Source: Hanleya hanleyi (taxonomy: Eukaryota; Mollusca; Polyplacophora; Lepidopleurida; Hanleyidae). From it: a DNA stretch of 64,000 nt. Both the position numbers and the translations under genes were made by a program. Below the pieces are notes generated by a model that did not search any database, had not been told where the DNA came from, and saw only the letters and a list, made by a program, of their open reading frames with translations. Positions 23,801-32,752 of the stretch are shown in pieces. The stretch lies in NCBI GenBank assembly GCA_036873755.1, contig JAVTVY010017432.1, forward strand, positions 1 to 64,000. The letters run 5' to 3'. Every line of letters begins with the position of its first letter. Positions within the stretch are counted from its first letter, which is position 1.

Positions 23801-25936
23801 ATCATATGCAGGTTGACGATTATAGTTTGGTGAGGTTTGTGCCATTGGATCGGACAGATGAAGATTCTGTTGGTGACACCCTTATGCTGATTGACGCAGC
23901 TATTCAGTATGGGGAAGATCTCGAGCCCAAAGAACCAAAAGTAAGATTATTTTCAGCATAAATTCACCTCCAGAACAGTATGGTAATCCCTCTAATAATT
24001 CAATCCCCCCTGTCAAAATTCAATCACGCCCAAGTTTGGGGACAAAATTCAATCAGCTTTTCTAAAAAATCCTATGAAATAATGGATTACAGCTTGATTT
24101 TGAATGAGTTTGTCCTTGGATGATGGAAAGAAGCCCAAATCATATGTTATTTTCCTATGTAGAACAGCACACTGGTGATCCGTTCAAGTGAAAGCGTAGG
24201 AAACGATCACCTCTTCAGAAATCCTGAAGATGCCCATGAACATGCCAATTGACACCTTCAACAAATTAATGAATAACTCGTGAATAATTGTATTTCAAGC
24301 ACAGTAATAAACCTGTTGAACCACTTACCCCTCTTGGTGTGAAAATAAAAAATATACACTGGTATACCTGTTACATAAATCTGAAAAATAGTCAAAATAT
24401 GTCAAAACGTCATTATATGTGTAGATTATCCAATTTTTTTATATCCCTGATATGCTAGGTCATAGTGCTCCTATATTTTCTGTATATATATTTACTGAAG
24501 ACGCCTTTAATTCCTATATTTTTGGTTCAATGAATCGATTTCATCATGATAACCTATGATTTTCAAACGTATTCAGATTTTCAAACGTATTCAGGGAAGT
24601 ACTCCCGATCCCCTTTTCAAGGGAGGGCGAGGGAGACACTCCTCCCTTACCCACCACCTCTGACTTTACCTTTTGTCTTAACCCTACCTGGCCTGGGGGG
24701 GGCACTTTCCGCCCCCCCCCCCTGTTGGTTTTTTGCTTGTATCTCCGGAACGACAAAAAATCGGGAGCTGAAACTCCGTGACTTTTTCGATTATCATATT
24801 GGGGTCATTTTGAGCCTATTTGCATGACCCCCGAGCAAAGGATCATGGGTAAATTCAAAATGGCGGCCATGTGGGGGTACCAGAAAAGTGATGTTTTCGC
24901 CATATTTCTTCAAAAATTACGCAAAAAATCAGCATGTTGATTCAACGCGATTCTATGCATTTTTCTGAAACATATGTCTTAGCATCACCAAAAAACACCC
25001 CCTGATTTGTTCCCCCTCCCTCCCTTCCCACATTAACCCTACCAGGCCTGCGGGAGGGGGGCCAAAATGCCCTCCTACCAAACTTTCTGCGATATCTTCG
25101 AAACGCTAAAAGATGGAGAGCTGAAATATTCGTGACATTATAGGGTATCGTATTAGGGACATTTTGAGCCTATTTGCATAACCCCACGAGCTGAGGATCA
25201 TGGGTAAATTCAAAATGGCGGCTATGTGGGGTACCAGAAAAAGTTATGCTTTAGTCATATTTCTTCAAAAAATTTGCTTTTCTCTACGGAAAATTGGGTA
25301 AAACTTATTTTATTTCATATCAGATTATTATTTACTAATTTATCATGCAGATTTTGCGAAGAAAAAACAAAAATAAAAAAATTCGACGATTTTGACCAAA
25401 GATCGTCCAAAAATGCTCTTTTTGAAAATGACGTCACAGTGACGTCATCATGGCGACCATCTTGGATTTTTTACATTTTCTGATAGAGCTTGACCCAAAG
25501 ATATAGTGTGGTCAGTTTCAGCCCTCTAATCTTAGCGATAGCGAAAATATATAGGGGGGGCACTTTCCGCCCCCCCCCCCCCCCAGGCTGCGGTACACCC
25601 CAAATCGCCCAGGCCAGATAGGGTTAAATGGCCTCTGTATTTTTAAAGCTGTAATGTAGTTTTGTTGATGCCAGGTATTTTTATGTACTGGTATACCTGT
25701 AGAATGATGTCAGCTGTTTTATTTTTACACACCCAGACTCTCATTTGTTCCTACACATTCCTATAATTTAAGAAAAATATTCAGGTAGATTTCTCGTATA
25801 TTTCCATGAAAAACTCCTGTATATATTCCTATAACATTCCGGTTGAGAGAGATCGACATGAACATTTCCTTTCTGCTATAAACAGGATCTTGATGAGGCA
25901 GATGATGACCCAGACAACACGGATGACATCAGCTAG
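14829..25936 (+). CDS. GPN3: GPN-loop GTPase 3, eight coding exons, 281 aa
   Basis: Exons are 14829-14876, 15243-15351, 16358-16445, 18296-18375, 18725-18965, 21589-21688, 23812-23940 and 25886-25936, all with GT-AG junctions and matching phase. The predicted protein has 281 residues; vertebrate GPN3 has about 284. Visible motifs are the P-loop GPAGSGKS (10-17), NLDPAAE (38-44), the family-defining GPN insertion (72-74), the G3-like DCPGQ (106-110) and TKLD (174-177). GPN3 is known to work with GPN1 in cytoplasmic assembly and nuclear import of RNA polymerase II. The start [11 protein letters not shown] matches the conserved family N-terminus. Introns carry at least six repeat insertions, yet the coding sequence is intact. 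The acidic C-terminus ([14 protein letters not shown]) is shorter than in vertebrates. Confidence 0.95.
15243..15351 (+). CDS. GPN3: GPN3 exon 2
   Basis: Follows the acceptor TTTTTTGCTTTCAG. Encodes residues 17-53 with NLDPAAE; the Asp53 codon is split by the next intron. Confidence 0.95.
15495..16118. mobile_element. foldback element in GPN3 intron 2, Mutator-like
   Basis: Arms of ~230 bases (about 15515-15745 and 15875-16100) are inverted copies; for example CCATACAAAAAGTGCAA on the left pairs with TTGCACTTTTTGTATGG on the right. GGGTCAATGT stands as a direct repeat just outside both arms (15495-15504 and 16109-16118). A 10-base duplication fits Mutator-like transposons, which make 9-11 base duplications; the class call is inference. 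No transposase frame is present. Confidence 0.7.
16358..16445 (+). CDS. GPN3: GPN3 exon 3 (carries the GPN motif)
   Basis: Encodes residues 53-82 including GPN at 72-74; Glu82 is split GA|A. The donor is a perfect GTGAGT. Its last 26 bases plus this donor form the first unit of the 33-bp minisatellite that fills the next intron. Confidence 0.95.
16420..18003. repeat. 33-bp minisatellite seeded by the GPN3 exon 3 donor
   Basis: About 47 units of AATGGTGGACTAATATATTG plus TATGGAGTGAGTA fill most of intron 3. The period is 33 (for example ATGGAGTGAG at 16441 and 16474). The first unit straddles the real exon 3/intron 3 junction and differs from the consensus at only two or three bases. By eye about thirty units keep a GTGAGT donor-like motif. 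A 297-base block (nine units) is duplicated: GAATGGTGGATTG occurs at 16584 and 16881. Units after ~17500 are shorter and more diverged, and several contain TATTGCAG. Confidence 0.95.
18009..18215. repeat. 15-bp minisatellite (CCTACCTTTGGAGCC-type)
   Basis: About fourteen imperfect copies of a 15-base unit, CCTACCTTTGGAGCC, begin within a few bases of the end of the 33-bp array and stop about 80 bases before GPN3 exon 4. The unit is unrelated to the 33-bp unit. Confidence 0.9.
18296..18375 (+). CDS. GPN3: GPN3 exon 4
   Basis: Encodes residues 82-109, ending in the DCPG switch motif, between TTTTCAG and a GTAAGT donor. The Gly109 codon is split. Confidence 0.95.
18725..18965 (+). CDS. GPN3: GPN3 exon 5
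   Basis: The longest coding exon, residues 109-189: [27 protein letters not shown] and the guanine-specificity motif TKLD (174-177). Acceptor CATCTAG; donor GTGAGC; the Arg189 codon is split. Confidence 0.95.
19446..19935. mobile_element. foldback element with ~158-bp arms in GPN3 intron 5
   Basis: AGCTAAGATTCATAGCGTCT at 19446 is mirrored by AGACGCTATGAATCTTAGCT ending at 19935. The arms stay complementary for about 158 bases around a ~170-base centre. The short frames inside it are not conserved genes. TCAATAT occurs at both flanks, offset by four bases on the right, so the target duplication is uncertain. Confidence 0.85.
20271..20281. repeat. poly-G tract
   Basis: An uninterrupted run of G in GPN3 intron 5, useful mainly as a likely sequencing or length-variation hotspot. 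Confidence 0.85.
20611..20992. repeat. two tandem copies of a 191-bp unit
   Basis: GATGGGCATAGATAA begins units at 20611 and 20802. Each ends with CAGCGGACAAGAACATGTTGA. The second copy runs into a GACGGACGGACGG microsatellite at 20994-21028, a common ending of dispersed repeats in molluscan-type genomes. Confidence 0.9.
21589..21688 (+). CDS. GPN3: GPN3 exon 6
   Basis: Encodes residues 189-222 ([16 protein letters not shown]...AIASM), the variable helical part of GPN3. It follows GCATAG and ends in phase 0 before GTAAGC. Confidence 0.92.
22073..22999. mobile_element. PIF/Harbinger-like MITE, 927 bp, in GPN3 intron 6
   Basis: Terminal inverted repeats are GGGCTGTTCCATTTGAAAA and TTTTCAAATGGAACAACCC, extending inward through CCCCCCCAGGAAGGG-type sequence. 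A 3-bp duplication TAA flanks it (22070-22072, 23000-23002). A TAA duplication with GG-starting ends is typical of PIF/Harbinger. Joining the flanks restores the arm of the surrounding foldback repeat, whose intact mirror arm lies at 23176-23245, so the empty site can be read in the same window. No transposase frame is present. Confidence 0.85.
23078..23171 (+). tRNA. tRNA-like sequence (Ser/Leu layout), probably not a functional tRNA
   Basis: A box TGGCCGAGTGG and B box GGTTCGAATCC are intact, with a class II variable arm and partial acceptor pairing (GGCCCGT with ACGGGAC). The anticodon arm (CGCCA...TGGCG) encloses about 11 bases instead of 7, so no normal anticodon loop forms. It is better read as a tRNA-derived repeat head than a tRNA gene. 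Confidence 0.4.
23373..23466 (+). tRNA. second tRNA-like copy, duplicated
   Basis: Nearly identical to the copy 295 bases upstream; the acceptor strand reads GGTCCGT instead of GGCCCGT, and the anticodon arm has the same over-long loop. Both polymerase III boxes are intact. Confidence 0.4.
23812..23940 (+). CDS. GPN3: GPN3 exon 7
   Basis: Encodes residues 223-265 ([13 protein letters not shown] ... [15 protein letters not shown]), matching the conserved C-terminal block of GPN3. Phase 0 at both ends; the donor is GTAAGA. Confidence 0.95.
23975..24080. repeat. partial mariner-like MITE end
   Basis: AGTATGGTAATCCCTCTAAT and ATTCAATCCCCCC match the ends of the MITEs at 32.5 and 44.0 kb. The opposite end was not found, so this is a fragment. 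Confidence 0.5.
24678..25627. mobile_element. piggyBac-like MITE with a duplicated left part
   Basis: TTAA stands at both ends (24678-24681 and 25624-25627), with terminal inverted repeats CCCTACCTGGCCTGGG and CCCAGGCCAGATAGGG. A TTAA target and CCC-starting ends are the piggyBac hallmark. A second left end, TTAACCCTACCAGGCCTG, begins at 25033, and ~240 bases after each left end are homologous (both contain TTCAAAATGGCGGC). There is no transposase frame. Long poly-C/G runs occur at 24711-24721 and 25570-25584. Confidence 0.8.
25886..25936 (+). CDS. GPN3: GPN3 exon 8 and stop
   Basis: After an AAACAG acceptor it encodes an acidic tail, [16 protein letters not shown], then TAG. Phase agrees with exon 7. 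The distance to the previous exon is increased by the piggyBac-like insertion. Confidence 0.88.
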   Translation, partial: DLDEADDDPDNTDDIS

Positions 25937-26681
25937 GGGATCCGATTGATGTAGGACATTGATTATCAAATCATGATTTCAGTCCTTTGGGCAGACCTAG
26001 GTTGTTGCTGGATGACAACTCTGACATATTAGGACTGGGTGTACAAACTCTTCTGAAATCCAGGTAGAAATCTACTCGCAGGACAAGTGTTGAGTTGTCT
26101 GGTTCTCCGATTCTTGTGATCAAATCCCGAAGGATGCATGGACTGTACAGATATAACATCTAGCTGTCTTGAGGTTGGGGTTCACATTTGTAAACTAGGG
26201 ACTTCACGTTTAACAGTTTATAAGGCGACTGAGGTATCGCCGAGCACTGTCAGTGATGGGCAGTGGTCATGCCATAAGAAAACCAGCAATGAAAAAAATT
26301 CATTGCCGACATCACCAGCTCGCTCGCCATTGTTGAAGTCAGCTGTAAGTGCTATAGCCAAATTTTGTGATCCAGATACCAACTTTTCACTCCAATATCA
26401 CAAAACATTCAAGAAATATGCAGTCCATTGCATAATACGGTCACCTAAAGTTGACTGGTTAAAGGTGTGGTGTCACCAGTAAATCCTCTTATGATTATTC
26501 AATAAGTGAATCGGCAAGTGATGCCAGATACACATACAGACCCTTGTTATGTGGGAAAAGGGTTAATTGTTCCTCAAGAAACGGACTACATGTATATGCT
26601 TTATGACATTATTTAACCACACCAATTTCAGTCTGCGAACTGAGCAAGGCTTTGTTTTCTCCTTCTTCCACTACTGCCCAG
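25937..26681 (+). other. GPN3 3' UTR and downstream sequence
   Basis: No AATAAA occurs near the stop; the nearest I see on the + strand is at 27933-27938. The end of the transcript cannot be set from the sequence. Confidence 0.4.
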
Positions 26682-26823
26682 GCACCTCCTAAACCCAGGA
26701 GTACAGCCACAACAGGCTACTGAGCCCTATGACACCATGGACCATGCCCATCCAGGAGGTGAACCGCAATCAGCCGGAGTGAGCCGTCGCCCCCAGGAGG
26801 CCCTCCAGACTACTCCGACATAA
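26682..26823 (+). CDS. candidate isolated terminal exon of an unknown gene
   Basis: A strong polypyrimidine acceptor (TTTTCTCCTTCTTCC then CCAG) precedes an open 142-base stretch ending in TAA. In the frame that stays open it encodes a polar peptide with EPYDTMDHAHPGGEPQSAG and RRPQEALQTTPT. GC content is higher than in the surroundings. No partner exon was found on this strand, and I recognise no family. It could be a gene fragment carried by a repeat. Confidence 0.25.
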
Positions 26824-27466
26824 ACCGCCGGACTTTTGAAAAAAAATATGCTGTTTTCGTTCTTCACTTCTGTCCATCGAACAGAAGACTACTTTCTGCA
26901 AAAACACATAAAATTACAACACATTCGTGTAATCATTGTTCACCCTGTTTTCCACACAAATGAAATATATTTGTCTTATCTAACATTGCTGTATGGTCTT
27001 GGTTTCTTTTGCTGTATGGTCTTGGTTTCTTTTATGATGTCCCTTACCGAATGTTTTTTCACACATACTGGCATAATGTCTTTACGACTTTGTACTGTTG
27101 CATCACCACTATTTCGCACCATAACCCCAATTTTATATCCACCGATGATTATAATCCTAAGGTTACAAAGTATAAAGAATATGAGATCACTCACATTCCA
27201 GTGGTCAAAGAACATTTGCCTTTGCAATCCATCAATTGTGGAAGACTGGATATTGGATTCCAATAACTAAAATCTTACCCTAGTACAGACTAAGGCATTC
27301 TGAACCCTTTCACTCACCTACATTTACAGCTGAACTTGGGATAATGGCCATTTTAAAACTATTTTTCTAGTTACTTCTGGAAGTTTCGGGGGAAGTTCCT
27401 GTGCACTTTCATGGATACGTAGATGTCGCATTATTGTCCCAGGTGATAGTTATGATGCCCTACTTT

Positions 27467-27798
27467 CGGTGACCGAGTGGTCTAAGGTGCTTCGCTGGTG
27501 ACTGCTAGCCTCACCGCTGAACCGGCACGAGTTCCAACCCAGCTGGTCCATGTGTGTCAGTTACTTGCCGATGGGCGGTGGTTCTCTCTGGGTTCTCCAG
27601 CTTCCTCCACAAACCAAACTGACTGTCACAACATGAGTGAAACAAACTTGTGTGACATTAAGCCAAATTCTCCCCCATCCTACATGATGGCTGTACATGA
27701 ATATTCGCACATGTCCAGCTAATCATATCGTAGTTATATCGTTGCTGTATGGTTGAAACACTGCTGAACATGACGTTAAAACCTAACTCACTCACACT
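27467..27798 (+). mobile_element. tRNA-derived SINE, longer copy
   Basis: Same family as 5161-5376: A box GTGACCGAGTGGTCTAAGG, B box-like GAGTTCCAACCC (decayed), body GCCGATGGGCGGTGGTTC and GAGTGAAACAAACTTGTGTG. This copy keeps the 3' tail GTATGGTTGAAACACTGCTG, GACGTTAAAACC and CTCACTCAC, a tail style common in molluscan SINEs. Confidence 0.8.
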
Positions 27799-28579
27799 TG
27801 TTTAAAATTGAAAATTTCACAATATCACCCAAGTTGAGTACTTTTCGAAATATACATTTGAAATTGTAAATATTGTTGTCCTGGCAGGAAAAGTGAGTAG
27901 TGCATGCTTTGCAAATTCATAACTTGTCGAAAAATAAAGTTTTGAAACTGGCTCATTCTATGAAAAGACGCGCGTTTTAAATGCCTGACTCCCAATACAA
28001 ATAAAGTTTCCTTAGACAACAGATTTGCCACGATGCATGTAGCAGCGGCATTGACCCGTGACCTCCAGCTTGAATTTGTGGTTCCTACTTCTGCTCTCTT
28101 TTCTAAACCTGTGACATGGGGCAGATTTTTACTTTTGATAACTGGTGTAAATATGCAACAAATTATCCTACTATTTCAAGAAAGGACCATTATGCAACTT
28201 CAGATCAAAAATAGTACAAGTTGTCATTCAGCCTTGGATGAGAAACCACAGTTCGAAGCCGGTCAGGCATTTCTACACCACCAGCGTTCACCCCATGGGG
28301 ACTTCCAAGTTTTTGTTATATACTCTCTCCGAACTATACTCTGAACTGTCTATATAGAATAACTTTATTTGCACTATTACACCACACTGGTCAAGGGGAA
28401 CACAAGACAGACAATAGATACATAAAAAGGAGATGGTACGATAAGATGGCATTTGGCCAATATGTGGTGCGGTTGAAAAAATAAAATATCCTAGAAACGC
28501 AGTAAATTGCTTAATTGTATGACCCCCCCACCTCCCTTCTGCTTTAGTCCGACACTGCCCCGCCATTGTTCTGCTCTGT

Positions 28580-29690
28580 ATTGGTTGATATTGCACGGAC
28601 AAGAAACCCAGACGGACAAAGCACTTTGCACAACTACAAGGCACTGGCCTCAAATCATGCAAATTTCAAGCTTGTCCATACAATATGGACCGTGATCCAG
28701 CCTGGACATATATCCCATTCACTAAGGTTTGAAGAACAAAGGGCCATAACTCTTGAAAATATAACAGAAACGCAGAGAGACTTTACGCTGCATAACTATG
28801 GGCATTGACCACATATCATGCAAATTTCATACTTGTCCATACAATATTAACCGAGATCCAGCCCGGACAAGTCCCAATTCACAAAGATTTTAAGAACAAA
28901 GGGTCATAACTCTTGAAAATATAGCAAAATGCGAAGAAAGTTCGAGCTGCACAAACTACAGGGCACTGGCCACATATCATGCAAATTTCATAATTGTCCA
29001 TACAATATTAACCAAGATCCAGCCCGGACAAATCCCAATTCACGAAGATTTCAGGAACCAAGGGCCATAACTCTTGAAAATATAAACGACACTTAGAGAA
29101 ACTTTACGCTTCACAAGCATGGGGCACAGACCACATATGCAAATTTCATACTTGTCCATACAATATTAACCGAAATCCAGCCTGGACAAGTCCCAATTCA
29201 CAAAGATTTCAAGAACCAAGGGCCATAACTCTTTCAAATATATGCGAAACGTGGAGAAATTTCACAGTGCACAACTACAGGGCACTGACCCCATATCATG
29301 CAAATTTCATATTTGTCCATACAATATTAACCGAGATCCAGCCCGGACAAGTCCCAATTCACAAAGATTTCAAGAACAAAGGGCCATAACTCTTGAAAAT
29401 ATACGCGAAACACGGAGAAACTTAAAGCTGCACAACTACAGGGCACTGATCACATAGCATGCAAATTTCATAATTGTCCATACAATATTAACCAAGATCC
29501 AGCCCGGACAAGTCCCAATTCACAGAGATTTCAGGAACCAAGGGCCATAACTCTAGAAAATATAACAAACTCTGGAAAAACTCTACGCTGCACAACTACG
29601 CGACACTGGCCACATTTCATGCAAGTTTCAATCCTGTCCATCAAATATTAACCAAGATATTGCGCGGACAAGAAATTCAAAGCGATCGCT
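28580..29690. repeat. 160-bp tandem array, about seven copies
   Basis: GGGCCATAACTCTTGAAAAT recurs near 28741, 28901, 29062, 29221, 29381 and 29541. Each unit also contains CATGCAAATTTCATACTTGT, CCATACAATATTAACCGAGA and CCAGCCCGGACAAGTCCCAA. It ends at a poly-C/poly-G stretch (29697-29738). Confidence 0.92.
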
Positions 29691-29750
29691 ATATGCTCCC
29701 CCCCCCCTCCAGTTAAAGGGGAGGGGGGGGGGAGGGGATAATAATTGTGA

Positions 29751-30118
29751 GAAAATAGAAGTACACGATTTGTGAAAGTTCTAGCTCGATTGTGTTATAA
29801 TTATAGTTATGACATGAAATTGAAAACAGCAGCATGTGCTATTTCGTGAAAAAAGGGCCTAAATCGAGTCATTCAAACACACGAAGGACCCCTTGGATGA
29901 AAAAGATATTCAAGCAGTGAAGATATCCCCCACCCATTACCAGGTTAAATGGCGTTTTGGTCCTTCGTGTCTAAAGGTGTGTTTGAATGACTCCATTTAG
30001 ATCCTTTTCAAGAAATAGTACATGCTGCATATTTCAATTTCATGTCGTAACTACAATCATAATGCAAATTAGCTGGAACTTTCACATATTGTAAAGATAT
30101 ATTTTCTCTTGTACTTGC
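29751..30118. repeat. imperfect inverted repeat between the two arrays
   Basis: GAAATTGAAAACAGCAGCAT and TCATTCAAACACACGAAGGACC on the left are mirrored by GGTCCTTCGTGTCTAAAGGTGTGTTTGAATGA and ATGCTGCATATTTCAATTTC on the right. Arms are ~140-165 bases and diverged; the centre is ~60 bases. Confidence 0.8.
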
Positions 30119-30419
30119 ATTAAAAAAAAACAAGCTGAGTAGCTAGCAGGTCCTCCGCCAAGTAGCCTGTTTGAGAGCATGCAGCATATACGCTTCCAAT
30201 ATCTCCTTAAATATAACTTGGAAAGTGGATATGTGTATGTGGAAAGCGACGTTTATCTGGAATTGTTGAGACAATTTGAGGAGGTTTGGGAAGCAGTAAT
30301 GGGTAGTGTAACACTGGAATGTAAGTCTGTAATTGTATATGGATTTGTGGATGGTGAGGTTTATAAATCGATGGGTGGAATAGATCAAGATATCTCGTTC
30401 ACAACACAGATGCGAACAA

Positions 30420-31090
30420 TATGGGTGAGTGAAATCCAAGATGGTCAATGGCAGCCATCTTGGATTACATACTACCTCAATGAAAATCAATACCAATGGC
30501 TGTCTAACTGATGTGAAAAACCTTCCCAAGTTTGAAGTCGATTGGTTGATTTGTTCTTGAGATATCGAATTCACAAGATGTGGAATGGAGTGAATCCAAT
30601 ATGGTCCATGGCAGCCATCTTGGATTACGTACCTCCGTGAAAATCAATACCAATGGCCGTCTAACTGATGCGAAGCAAATTCTCAAGTTTGAAGCCGATT
30701 GGTCGAACTGTTCTCGAGATATCACGTTCACAAGATATGGGATGGACAGAATCCAATATGGTCAATGGCAGCCATCTTGGATTACGTACCTCAGTGAAAA
30801 TCAATACCAATGGCCGTCTGACTGACGTTAAGAACCTTCCCAAGTTTGAAGTCGATTGGTTGAATTGTTCTCGAGATATCGCGTTCACAAGATGTTGGAC
30901 GGACAGAATCCAATATGGTCGATGGCGGCCATCTTGGATTACGTACCTAAGTGAAAATCAATACCAATGGCCGTCTAACTGATGTGAAGCACCTTCTCAA
31001 GTTTGAAGTCGATTGGTCGAATTGTTCTCAAGATATCGTGTTCACAAGATGTGGGACGGACGGACAGACAGAAGGATGGACGGCTAGCAT
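30420..31090. repeat. ~157-bp tandem array, about four and a half copies
   Basis: GCAGCCATCTTGGATTA (or GCGGCC variant) recurs at about 30451, 30611, 30768 and 30925. Units share AAAATCAATACCAATGGCCG, AAGTTTGAAGTCGATTGG and TTCTCGAGATATCG. The array ends in a GGACGGACGGACAGACAG tract. Chance frames run through it because the period is close to a multiple of three. Confidence 0.92.
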
Positions 31091-31224
31091 TTCCAAGTCC
31101 TCCCACCACTTCGTGGCGGAGGACAAAAATTAGTTTTAGGACATTTTATTTTTTCGATTTGAACTGCACCACGTATAGGCCAAAATGCCACCTTATCGTA
31201 CCATCTCCTTTACATGAACATTGA

Positions 31225-32507
31225 ATCCTGCACGACGTCATCTTTTCATAACCAAGTCACTGCGAACGACAGCTCTTTGCTGCATCTCCTTTCTTCGTTA
31301 CATGTGTAGAGCAAGTCATTAATTGCGACGTCATGGAGGCTTTGTCTCGTAACATCTGAAGGTGCCGTCAAATTCAAAACATTATGCAGTCATGGGGACT
31401 GAAACAACAACAAATTCTATTGGACTTATCAATATATTTGACATTTGTATATTTTAAATTATTTCATGTTTACTTGATGAAGGCCCTGGCCAGAGGGTCG
31501 AAAGCTTGTGCATTAAACTGCATTTTCGTTAAGCGCATTGTTTGTATTGATTATGCTCTCGTTCTCAATTTCTGCTCTGAGGGTGTGGCACTTCAACAGC
31601 ATCTCACCGAGGTCATATATCGCTAATACATTTAGGGAAAATACAAAGGTTGACAAGTCAATAAAATAAAACTCCGCTCCATAAGTATCATTTTTTTTTA
31701 ATCCTGTGTAACAAGAGTGATTGCTTCATTCTAGATACATGTGATCGTACAATATAATCGTGATAAGGCTATAGATATATTTAACGTTTATGTATATTAA
31801 CATACAAATAGTGACAATTCACATTCTGGCTAGGATAAAATCATCTGTGCTTAAAACTGGCAAAAAAAAATGCATGGTTTAAAATCCAATATAGGTTAAA
31901 ACAGGTTACCCTAAAACTAAAGAAACTGCTTCTCTACTCTAGCAAGCAACTGACCAATCCAGGAACACGAGGGCATCATACCTAAAATATCACTGCCTGA
32001 TTGGTGTATTACTAATTTTGTAAATATGGAACATTTCATTGGTCAGATTATCCAACACATAAATTGTAAAAAAAAATTGTATGACATTTCATTGGGTAAA
32101 GTTTTACTAGCGATGGCTGTTGGGAATACATCACGGAGTCCTTGTAAAGAAGCAAAATCCTGGTATAGTTAGAGAACAAATGACAAAGCAAATATTAGCA
32201 ACTGGTAATCATTTGAGAATATCCAGCAAATTATACATTCAGATAAATGTAATTTAAGTCTTTAAAAATACAGAATTCAAGGCTCAATTGTTAACATTGA
32301 CATAACTTGCTTGGCATTCGCATTTTTTGGTCCAAATCTGGATCAGCCCATCTGAGACATTGGGAGAAATTGTGTCCCAGTAAATAAAACATGATCACCC
32401 CAGTAGGTTTTCAGATGAAACTTCCCCCGCAACTGTTGCAGCCTTCACCCTTCATGTACGTTAAGCAAAGGTCGTATAGCTCAAGAAGAGGAAGGGCAGC
32501 TTTAAAT
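31225..32507. other. intergenic, no gene seen
   Basis: AT-rich sequence between the convergent genes with only short frames and no recognisable domain. AATAAAATAAAA near 31661 on the + strand is a possible but unsupported polyadenylation signal. Confidence 0.4.
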
Positions 32508-32752
32508 TCTAGTATGGCAATCCCTCTATAGTTTGATCACAGGAAGTTAAACTTCCCACCATGAAATCGGGGGGTGATCAAATTTATAAGAACAGGAAGT
32601 TGACACAATGGTTCACAATCATGCATATACATATAATCCATTATTTCAATTCCGAGTTCACATTTATCAGAAGTCAACTGAATTTTGTCCCCAGAGTTGG
32701 GGGTGATTGAATTGATAGGGGGATCGAATTATTAGAGGGAAATACTGTATAA
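32508..32752. mobile_element. mariner-like MITE
   Basis: Ends are AGTATGGCAATCCCTCTATA and, inverted, ATTATTAGAGGGAAATACTG; read outward the right end starts CAGTATTTCCCTCTAATAAT, close to the CAGT start of Tc1/mariner ends. Inside are GGGGGTGATCAAATT and GGGGGTGATTGAATT subterminal repeats, shared with 44006-44532. Confidence 0.65.

Larger units (their letters stand above)
28417..31220. mobile_element. composite inverted-repeat element with two internal tandem arrays
   Basis: AAGGAGATGGTACGATAAG.TGGCATTTGGCC (28423-28460) is mirrored by GGCCAAAATGCCACCTTATCGTACCATCTCCTT near 31170-31212; the arms extend ~85 bases to AAAAATAAAATATCCTA / TAGGACATTTTATTTTTT. Inside are a 160-bp array (28580-29690), an inverted repeat (29751-30118) and a second unit bounded by GTCCTCCGCCA (30151) and TGGCGGAGGAC (31115-31125) that holds a ~157-bp array. 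No transposase frame is visible. Confidence 0.7.
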
